Shown here one piece after another: positions 57,191 to 64,000 of a stretch of 64,000 bases of DNA. The DNA comes from Cafeteria roenbergensis. Taxonomy: Eukaryota > Sar > Bigyra > Bicosoecida > Cafeteriaceae. Positions within the stretch are counted from its first letter, which is position 1, and each line of letters begins with the position of its first letter. The position numbers were made by a program, and so were the translations under genes. The DNA is taken from contig VLTN01000022.1 in NCBI GenBank assembly GCA_008330645.1, forward strand, positions 124,001-188,000, given 5' to 3'. The notes beneath the pieces are model-generated. The model made no database searches and had not been told where the DNA came from. It worked only from the letters and a program-made list of their open reading frames with translations.

Positions 57191-60100
57191 ATGGCCGCTG
57201 CAGGTCAGGGAGCCAAGGCCGACGGGGGCGACCACATGCGCGTTGTGAGTCGGCGTGTTTTTCCGGGTGTCTCTCAGCATCACTGCGCCAGCCCCAGCGC
57301 TCAGCCCCAAGCCCGTGCCCGCACGTCTGCTGCAGCTTCGCAAGCGTGGAAACCGTCTGGGCGCGAGGCTGGGGCGCCGCTGGCTTCGAACGGCCCGGGC
57401 ATCCCGCTGATTCGTCCCCCCGTGACCCCGCAGGCAGTGCGCTGCCGGCCGTTGTCAGCGGACGAGCGCGCGGCAGGAGAAACCGAGTGTGTGACGCTCT
57501 CACGCGACGGCGCAGTCGAAATCACAGAGAGTGGCACGCAGAGTCTTGAGGCTGGCGCGTCCTACGCGCCCACGAGGCGGTTCAAGTTCGACTATGTGTT
57601 TGGAGCGCACGCAACCCAAGCGCAAGTGCACTCCGCCCTGGGCCGTGAGGCCCTCAAGGGCTTCTGGGATGGGTTTCCTACTGCCGTTGTGAGTGTGGTC
57701 CCGCTTGCCGTGGAGCCGGCGGGGGCCGTCGGGGGGAATGTTCCGGCTTTGCCCCGCGCAATCAAATTGGCTCCGCTGCCTCCCCGCCCCTCCCCCTCCG
57801 CGTTCGGTTCGCAGCTGGCATATGGGCCCACGGGGAGTGGCAAGACGCACACAATTCTGGGCCCGCCCAACGCTGCGGCAGCGGACGACGAGGGCGCCTC
57901 GCTTGGGCTGCTGCCGCGCATGCTCCAGGACATCCTCAACAGGCTCCGGAAGGAGGCCCGCAAGCTGGGGCACAGCATCCCCAACAGCGAGGCGGGAGAT
58001 GTCATCGTTCCCGACGACGCGCTGGCGCTGGCCCGGGGCCTCTTGCCACCAGCCACTCCCGTTGCCGACCGCGCCGCCGCGCTGCTGGACGCGTGGCCCG
58101 CGTACGGCGTGGCGCGAGTCCGTGTGTCCTACGTGGAGCTCTACGCTGAGCGCGTGTTTGACCTGCTCGCGCCCGCGCGCGAGGACGCGCCCGGGGCTGC
58201 AGGCGGCTCAACGCCGACCACCCCGCTCAAGGGACGGGGCGCCAGGCTTCGCGTTCGAGAAAACAAGGACGGGTCCACGTTTGTGGATGGGGCGACGACG
58301 GTTGCAGTTCGCTCCTGGCAGGACGTTGAGGCGCTCCTGGCCAAGGGCGAAGCCCGCCGGGCGGTGGCCGCAACGCGGGCGAACGCCTCCTCGTCCAGGT
58401 CGCACGCCGTTTTCACTCTGACAGTAGTGCGCAGGGATGTCAAGGCGCTGCTCGCAGGTGCGCCTGCCTCGGACGCGGCAGGTCCTCAGGCCGGCCGAGT
58501 GCGGCACCCCATGGTCAATTGCAAGCTCGTGGTGGTGGATCTGGCGGGCTCAGAGTCCGCCAAGGCGACCGATCCGCTCTCTTCCGGTGCAGGTGGGGCC
58601 CGTGCCGGCGCAAGCTCCGCCAGCACGCCGTCTCGTGCAAGGCCGCGGCCTGTGCCGGGCAGCGTGCAGGACCGTGCGCACGAGGCGCGAAACATCAACA
58701 CCAGCCTGACCGCTCTGGGCAAGGTTGTGCTTCAGCTCGCCGCGCGCGACTGCGGCGGCAGGGCCTTGCGCAGGGGCAGCGCAGGCGCGACGTCCACGGC
58801 CACACCTTCGCGTCGTGCCGAGTCGGCGGCAGCAGCCGGCAGCACCGCGACAACAGGAGAGCCGTTCGTGAACTACCGCGACTCGCTTCTGACCTGGATC
58901 CTGAAGGACTGTCTCAGCCGCGGGTCAAAGACGATCGTGCTGGCAAACGTCAGCCCCGCTGCGTCGGCTCTGCCGCACGCGGCGGCTGCGCTGCGCTTCG
59001 TTGAGAGAGCAAGGGGCATTGCAGTTCACGCGCGCTCTCGGAGGGAGGTGGTGATCGGGCGCCCTCCAACGCCGCCGCCAGCATCGCCACCACCGCCCCA
59101 GCGGCGCTCCCCCACGCCTCCGCCCACGCCGCCTCGTCCCGAGTCTCCCCCGGTGTCTCCTCCCCCTCAAGACTCGGACGGCTTGCAGCTCCCCCCCTCA
59201 GTGGCTGCAGCGAGGCGCCTCAGCCCCCGAGGCCCAGAGCGCCGGGCCGCAGACGGCGGCTTCGCCCCGTTCTCGCCGCCTGGCAGCCACGCAAAGCCGT
59301 CCGCCCGCCTGGGGCACTCCGAAGCTGGCCAAGACGACGAGGATGCTGGCTTGGTTGTGGCTGCGCACCCGCCCCCAGACCGGTCACGGGGCCCCGGGGA
59401 GGGGAAATTCGGCGGCAGCCGGGGTGGCGGGGAGGAAGACTCCGCCCGCTATGAGGCGATGCCGACCCGCTACGGCTTGGCTGAGGCGGCGCGCGTCCAC
59501 TCTGAGCTTCGGGACGCACACGCAGCAGCTGCAGACGCGTCCGAGCGCGCCGGCCGGGCGGAGGCCAAGTGCTTGGAGCTGCAGCGGCGTCTCGAGGAGT
59601 GGAAGCGGCGGGCGCACGACGAGGCTTGCCGCGCGGAACGGGCCGAGCGGTCGCTCGCGGAGGCATTGAGGCAGATGGAGGAGGCAAAGCTGGAGAACGA
59701 GGAGCTCTGCTCTGCAATGGCGCTCCTGGTACGGAACCGGCCGGAAGGGTCCTTGCAGAGCCCGGGACGGGGCGGCGGGGCCGTAGGACACGCCGAGTCG
59801 CAAGCGTCTGCCGGCGGCCACGCGCTCGATGGCTGCGGGCCAGCAGAACTGGCCTCGCCTCGAGCAGCTTCCGGGAGCCACGCTAGCGAGGCGATCAGCC
59901 CGACGGCGAGCACGCGGGAGCTGCATGACTCGGCTCGCGCGCGGGCTGACGGCGACTCGGAGGCAAGCCAGACTGGCTCCCCCAGCAGCTCGAGCAGTGG
60001 CACTGACGGGCCGGTGGTGCTCTCGGGAGCATCGCCGCATGACACTGCGTGGGGAGGCGCATCTTCAGCCCCGGCGGGGGCTATTGAGGATGGCCCTCGG

Positions 60101-60856
60101 ACGCCAGCAGGGGTTGCTGCTGGCAGTTCGAAAGCCAGCGCGGATGAAGCCGGAGCAGCGGCGGCAGGGGTCTTGCCACAGAGCAGCCCGGGCAGGGTCA
60201 GAGTGCAGCACGCTGCTGCCCCCGACGCTAGCGGCGCAGTGCAGACACCGAATGGGCTGCTGGGTCAGGGCGGCGGCTGCAATTTGGAGGCGGGAACCCC
60301 GGGAGGGCCCGACCGTGGGCCGCGGCAACGGACAGCTCGCAAGCCGCCGCCACCCAAGGGCCCAAAGCCGTCGTGGGTGCGCAAAGAGCCCGCACAAGAG
60401 AGCGAGCTCCCGCTGCTGCCCTCGTCGCCGACCCCGCCGCCGCAGCCGGTGCCAGCGTGCGCGGTCCCGCAACCTCGTCAGCAAGAGCCCGGCAGCCGGG
60501 CTCAGCCTCTCCAGATGACGCGCACCCCGCAGGGGATTGTACCCAGGCCCTCGCGAGGAGCCGCTCCGCTTCCCATCTCCCTCACGCCACAAGGGAGCGG
60601 GAGCAACGGCACGACCCTGCTGCCACGAACGGACAGCACGCGGGCTGCCTCGGCCTCGCCGTTTGTCTCCCGCGGTGCTGCGACTGCGCTGCAACGGGCA
60701 AGTTCTTTTCAGCTGCCAGTGCTTGATTCCATGTGGCCCGTCAATGCATCCCCAGAATCGCTCACAGGCCGAATTGCTTCGAGCCTCTCCGCGTCAGCTG
60801 CAAGGCACGCTGGAGCCAAGCAGTCGTCCCCTGCGGTCTCGGACGGCCTAGTCTGA
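57191..60856 (+). CDS. Kinesin with N-terminal motor domain
   Basis: A microtubule motor driven by ATP hydrolysis. Three exons: 57191-57244 (MAAAGQGAKADGGDHMRV), 57434-57688 and 57815-60856, with introns of 189 and 126 bp, GTGAGT donors and CAG acceptors. Splicing restores MRV-AVRCRPLSADER and GFPTAV-LAYGPTGSGKTHTI, exactly the family consensus. Protein about 1,116 residues. P-loop GPTGSGKT (107-114), switch I NASSSRSH (about 294-301), switch II DLAGSE (about 345-350), ARNINTSLTALGKV (about 394), NYRDSLLTWILKDCL (about 455), LRFVERARGI ending the motor. Two low-complexity inserts lie after switch II and before NYRDS. Coiled coil about 648-745 (ELQRRLEEWKRRAHDEACRA, ALRQMEEAKLENEELCSAM); the rest is disordered Pro/Ser/Gly. 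No FHA, PH or other cargo domain is seen, so the subfamily is not assigned. Both introns are multiples of three and stop-free. Confidence 0.93.
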   Translation: MAAAGQGAKADGGDHMRVVSRRVFPGVSQHHCASPSAQPQARARTSAAASQAWKPSGREAGAPLASNGPGIPLIRPPVTPQAVRCRPLSADERAAGETECVTLSRDGAVEITESGTQSLEAGASYAPTRRFKFDYVFGAHATQAQVHSALGREALKGFWDGFPTAVVSVVPLAVEPAGAVGGNVPALPRAIKLAPLPPRPSPSAFGSQLAYGPTGSGKTHTILGPPNAAAADDEGASLGLLPRMLQDILNRLRKEARKLGHSIPNSEAGDVIVPDDALALARGLLPPATPVADRAAALLDAWPAYGVARVRVSYVELYAERVFDLLAPAREDAPGAAGGSTPTTPLKGRGARLRVRENKDGSTFVDGATTVAVRSWQDVEALLAKGEARRAVAATRANASSSRSHAVFTLTVVRRDVKALLAGAPASDAAGPQAGRVRHPMVNCKLVVVDLAGSESAKATDPLSSGAGGARAGASSASTPSRARPRPVPGSVQDRAHEARNINTSLTALGKVVLQLAARDCGGRALRRGSAGATSTATPSRRAESAAAAGSTATTGEPFVNYRDSLLTWILKDCLSRGSKTIVLANVSPAASALPHAAAALRFVERARGIAVHARSRREVVIGRPPTPPPASPPPPQRRSPTPPPTPPRPESPPVSPPPQDSDGLQLPPSVAAARRLSPRGPERRAADGGFAPFSPPGSHAKPSARLGHSEAGQDDEDAGLVVAAHPPPDRSRGPGEGKFGGSRGGGEEDSARYEAMPTRYGLAEAARVHSELRDAHAAAADASERAGRAEAKCLELQRRLEEWKRRAHDEACRAERAERSLAEALRQMEEAKLENEELCSAMALLVRNRPEGSLQSPGRGGGAVGHAESQASAGGHALDGCGPAELASPRAASGSHASEAISPTASTRELHDSARARADGDSEASQTGSPSSSSSGTDGPVVLSGASPHDTAWGGASSAPAGAIEDGPRTPAGVAAGSSKASADEAGAAAAGVLPQSSPGRVRVQHAAAPDASGAVQTPNGLLGQGGGCNLEAGTPGGPDRGPRQRTARKPPPPKGPKPSWVRKEPAQESELPLLPSSPTPPPQPVPACAVPQPRQQEPGSRAQPLQMTRTPQGIVPRPSRGAAPLPISLTPQGSGSNGTTLLPRTDSTRAASASPFVSRGAATALQRASSFQLPVLDSMWPVNASPESLTGRIASSLSASAARHAGAKQSSPAVSDGLV
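57245..57433 (+). other. Kinesin intron 1
   Basis: 189 bp from GTGAGT to CCCCGCAG, phase 0. Removing it joins MRV to AVRCRPL, the usual start of a kinesin motor. It contains no in-frame stop, so retention would keep the frame. Confidence 0.8.
57689..57814 (+). other. Kinesin intron 2
   Basis: 126 bp from GTGAGT to TTCGCAG, phase 0, with a pyrimidine-rich 3' part. Removing it brings GFPTAV next to LAYGPTGSGKT. Retention would insert 42 residues just before the P-loop without a stop. Confidence 0.85.
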
Positions 60857-61696
60857 CCGTTGAAGCCCGTTGGCCAGGAAACGGCCGACTGGCGATATTG
60901 AATGTGTGTGGTATCTATGCTCCCAGCAACCGCCAAAACGACGGTGCCAGTCGCGGGTTCAACAGCATTCGCAATCGAGACTCGCCAGGACACACACACG
61001 CTTGGCTGGCCGGGCGGGCGGTTAAAAAATAAATTGCCGCGAACCATTCAAACTCTACACCAATTGGTGGATTGGTGGCGAGCGACGCACAAACCTTTTC
61101 CATAAATCATTGCGCCAGCGTGCCCGTGAAGCCAATCCATTAAGGGGGAACAAGAAGGCAGTGGTTTTTCAGAAGGGAGTTGTTTTCTTTGCTGCCCCTT
61201 CGATCTTTTGTCACGCGCGGCCGCTGCGCCGATCGCGCTTCGAACGCATGGTTTGCTCTGTCACTCCAACTTCTTCGAGGCTTGCAATTGTTCCCTGCCC
61301 CCGGAAAGCGGCTGGGCTACTCAAAAGCAGGCGAGCCTCGCGACAGAGTCCCTGCTGTTTACACGTGCTGCGCCGACTTGCTTCGCGTGCCCATGCCGCC
61401 GGCAGCGCGCATCCGAGCCAAAGCGGAGCATTGCTCAGACATCAGCCGCATTGCCTGAGACGTCAATCAGACGCATGCCTTCGACTTTGGCCAGAGCCTA
61501 CTTCCGTGGTTGCGACGTCGCTTCCGCACGAAGCGGTCAACGGTGGTGGCCTTGCGTGGTGTGCCGCTTCGCGTGGTGTGACAGCCGGTGTGTTGTGCAG
61601 ATCGCAGCGCATCCAGCACGCTCGGAGCGGCAGAAGCAGCACCAATCCACCCACAAAAGCACACGCATTCCCCAGTGACGAGTAACTGACCAGCCT
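60857..61696. other. Long spacer between convergent genes
   Basis: About 840 bp, clearly richer in A and T than the rest of the window. Short frames are open but show no family or coding-like composition. Apart from the AATAAA at 61028 nothing was recognised. Confidence 0.6.
61028..61033 (+). promoter_or_regulatory. Possible polyadenylation signal of the kinesin gene
   Basis: An AATAAA hexamer within GTTAAAAAATAAATTG, about 170 bases after the kinesin stop codon. It is the only clear canonical hexamer seen in the plus-strand spacers. Whether this organism uses AATAAA is not known from the window. Confidence 0.35.
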
Positions 61697-64000
61697 TCAC
61701 CTGAATGGCCCGGCTGAGCCTCTTGTGCCGCCGCCGCCACCACCACCACCGCCAGCAGCAGCGACTCCAACAGAATCACCACCACCGCTCCTCGGGAAGA
61801 AGGACCGAGCGGCGTGTGACGGCACACCCACGCGCCCTCCTGCCGACGCGCCCACGCCCGGTGGCCCGTCCCGGCTCCACCTTGCCACCCCGCCCGCTTG
61901 CGGTTCACCACCGGACGTAGACACCAGACGTGCACCTGCCGCCTGGGCCGGCTGGCCGCGCCCAAAGGACGCGCGCCGCCTCGCAGCGCCTCCGCCCACC
62001 CCCGCGGCAAGCCGCTGGTCCTCCGCCCCGCGGAAGCGAGGGCTCGTCACAGGCGCATGGGCTGTCGCGGCTGAAGATATGCCCTTGGCATCCGCTGCGC
62101 GAAGCAGCTGGAGCAGAGCGTCGTCATCGCCAGCAGTGCGAGCACGCATTCGCGGCTCAGCGGCGCCCCTGCTCCCACCCGGCGCACGACTTGCTGCACC
62201 AGCCGCAGTGCTGGCGCGACCCCGCGCTCCAGCCCGGGCTGACGACTGCGCCCCCGCTTGTGCTGGTGCACCCCATGCCACCCTGCTTGCGAAGAGGCGG
62301 TTGCCACGCGCGGCGCTGGGCTCTGCCGGCATGAGGCCCTTGGCTGCCGCCTTGAGGCGCTGCTGGGCGGCTCGCTGCGAAGCCGTGGCGCGACGGGCCG
62401 AATGAGCGCCGCCGCCCGCAGCAGCCTCGTCGTCGGTACGGCGTGGGTCGCCCCCCTTCGGAGACGCCGCCGCCGTCGTCGACGTCGACGCCTCCCCGCC
62501 AGCGCTGCCTTCACCACCGGTGCGGCGCCCGGCCTGCCCGTCGGGAGCCGATGAAGCTGTGCGACGCGGCGCGCCCTCGGGCACCCTCGCCCCCCCGTAA
62601 GCCGACCGGAGCATCGCTCGTCGGCGCGCGGCCGCGGCCCGTGCCGCTTCTGCTTCCGCCTCAGCGTCCAGCGCCCGCTGTCCGGCGTCGGCTCCTGCCC
62701 GGTCCGCCCCGAAGGCCACGGGCGCGGGCGAGGGCTGTCTGATCGGCGACGGCGGAGGGCCCACGGCTGCCAGCGGGCCAGCTGCTTGGGGCTCCCGCAT
62801 GGCCTGCGCGACGATTTTCCTCGCAAGGCCCTCGTCCTCCACCGAGCTCAGGGCGGCGTCGAATCGCCTCCGCATCCGGGCAGCCACCCCTGGCACCATG
62901 GCCGACGGCATGCTGGCGATGGAGGGCGGCGCTGCTCCCGAGGGCGGCCGCAGCGACCGGACGCCGCGCTCCCGCCGCTGCCGCCGCCTTGCCTCCCCTT
63001 CTTGCAGGAGCTGCTGCTGCGAGGAGCGCTGCTGCGAGTCCAGATTCCCCTGGGGGTTGCCACGCAGGTCAGCCTGCCCTCCGTCGTCTGCCTCGTCCAG
63101 CGAGCCCAGAAGCAGCTGCAGAGCCATCTCAGCGTATCCCGCGTCGCCTGGCCACAGTTTCACCATTCGCTCCCTCCCGTCGGGGTCTGTGGCCATGGCC
63201 ACGACGCACGCGCCCCCCTCCGGCCGATCGTCGTCGTCGTCGTCGTCGTCGTTGTTGTTGTGATCGTCGCCATCGGCGGCGGCGGCGGCGGCACCCTGCA
63301 GGCGCGCCTGGCCCGCACGGTGGGGCTGCTGGTCGCCCCCGTAAAGGGCGCCGCCGTCGCTGCCACCGCGTGGGCCAAGCGATGTCGCGCCGCCCTTCCC
63401 GGGACCGCCCGCCACCCGCAGTGGCGTCCTGTCCGCACCAGTCACGGTCGATGCCCAGTCCAGCCCAGCGCTCGACGCGGGCGACCCGCCCAGCACGGGG
63501 TCGTCCCACGCAGCCGCCCCCTTGCTCTCAGAAACCTCGGCAAGCTCGCTTGCGTGCTGCGCTGACGCACGGCTCTGCCGCGAGGATGCCCCCGCACCGC
63601 GCCGCTGCCCGTCGTCGGCTCGTCCTCCTGACGACGACGAGCCTGCCGCCAGCGCAGAGCTGCCTGCTGTGGCCCCCTCGGCCGCGCGGCGGTTCCGGCC
63701 TCCGGTGCGCACCGTGAGCACATCGGCGTCCTGCTCCGTGGACCGGCCGCCCCACCCGGGCGCTGCCAATGCTGCCTCGGTCAGGTCCCCAGCGTCTGCC
63801 GATCGATCCTCACGAGGCGCCTCCTCCTCCCCAGCCATGGCCCGCAGCGCGCGCTCCACCACGTCGGCTGCGGTGGCTCGCGGCGTTTCGTGCAGCGTGA
63901 CGCGCAGCGCGCGCTGCGAGGGCAGGGACGTCAGAGACGCCAGCAGTGCCGCCCGCATTGCAGTGTGTGAGTCCGGGTCAAGCCCGTCCGCCAGTCCGTG
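61697..64000 (-). CDS. Hypothetical Ala/Gly/Arg-rich protein, 5' end outside window
   Basis: The frame is open from the right edge (HGLADGLDPDSHTAMRAALL) through an internal ATG at 63958 to TGA at 61697, at least 767 residues. The sequence before that ATG reads as coding, so the start probably lies beyond the window. Visible parts: a helical, basic segment at the edge (ASLTSLPSQRALRVTLHE, AADVVERALRAM); an Asn/Asp run followed by an ordered-looking piece (ACVVAMATDPDGRERMVKLW, AEMALQLLLGSLDEADD); a Gln/Arg-rich helix (QQQLLQEGEARRRQRRERG); a second helix (RRRFDAALSSVEDEGLARKI); then Arg/Ala/Gly-rich disorder and a poly-Gly run near the C-terminus. No family is recognised. It converges with the kinesin. 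The stop lies in CAGGTGAAGG, which could be an exon end. Confidence 0.6.
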   Translation of the reverse strand, partial: HGLADGLDPDSHTAMRAALLASLTSLPSQRALRVTLHETPRATAADVVERALRAMAGEEEAPREDRSADAGDLTEAALAAPGWGGRSTEQDADVLTVRTGGRNRRAAEGATAGSSALAAGSSSSGGRADDGQRRGAGASSRQSRASAQHASELAEVSESKGAAAWDDPVLGGSPASSAGLDWASTVTGADRTPLRVAGGPGKGGATSLGPRGGSDGGALYGGDQQPHRAGQARLQGAAAAAADGDDHNNNDDDDDDDDRPEGGACVVAMATDPDGRERMVKLWPGDAGYAEMALQLLLGSLDEADDGGQADLRGNPQGNLDSQQRSSQQQLLQEGEARRRQRRERGVRSLRPPSGAAPPSIASMPSAMVPGVAARMRRRFDAALSSVEDEGLARKIVAQAMREPQAAGPLAAVGPPPSPIRQPSPAPVAFGADRAGADAGQRALDAEAEAEAARAAAARRRAMLRSAYGGARVPEGAPRRTASSAPDGQAGRRTGGEGSAGGEASTSTTAAASPKGGDPRRTDDEAAAGGGAHSARRATASQRAAQQRLKAAAKGLMPAEPSAARGNRLFASRVAWGAPAQAGAQSSARAGARGRASTAAGAASRAPGGSRGAAEPRMRARTAGDDDALLQLLRAADAKGISSAATAHAPVTSPRFRGAEDQRLAAGVGGGAARRRASFGRGQPAQAAGARLVSTSGGEPQAGGVARWSRDGPPGVGASAGGRVGVPSHAARSFFPRSGGGDSVGVAAAGGGGGGGGGTRGSAGPFR
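63230..63262. repeat. (GTC)n-type repeat coding poly-Asp with Asn
   Basis: TCGTCGTCGTC-type run passing into GTTGTTGTTG. On the minus strand it codes Asn residues followed by Asp residues in the edge gene. Confidence 0.85.

Noticed and set aside
61110-61685. Plus-strand frame of 191 codons in the spacer after the kinesin
   Set aside because: Random-looking composition, no motif, and no coding-like third-position bias.

Overview
The window is very GC-rich nuclear DNA from a unicellular eukaryote. The evidence is eukaryote-only families (a kinesin, a BEACH/FYVE/WD40 protein, a Codanin-1-like protein, IQ-motif and LRR proteins), GT-AG introns and a tyrosine-recombinase retroelement. High GC, very long single-exon frames and a Ngaro-type element resemble what is known of bicosoecid flagellates such as Cafeteria. 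That assignment is an inference from memory and cannot be proved from the sequence.

Layout, left to right: the C-terminal end of a coiled-coil protein (1-350, +); a ~2,750-residue protein whose C-terminal part looks like a kinesin motor that has lost its nucleotide-binding motifs (798-9283, -); a recent but broken Ngaro/DIRS-type element with split direct repeats (9816-12659, -); an unrecognised protein (13024-16856, +); a Codanin-1-like protein (17368-22047, -); a ~4,930-residue repeat giant (22410-37428, -) built from PPPPG, GPP, Ala/Pro-acidic and EAAAK-type tandem arrays followed by IQ motifs and coiled coil; an LRR protein (38088-41897, +); a ~4,917-residue BEACH protein with a FYVE finger placed before PH-BEACH (42136-56889, +); an N-terminal-motor kinesin with two introns (57191-60856, +); and the C-terminal part of an unrecognised Gly/Ala-rich protein that runs off the right edge (61697-64000, -).

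There is no operon logic. Orientation is mixed: convergent pairs meet at 351-797, 16857-17367 and 60857-61696, and one divergent pair shares 37429-38087. Several products suggest cytoskeleton or membrane traffic (kinesin, degenerate kinesin, BEACH/FYVE, IQ/coiled-coil giant), but no shared pathway can be shown. Five introns were inferred, all near gene 5' ends and all with GTGAG donors. All nine genes end in TGA, mostly in a G-TGA-(A/G)G context.
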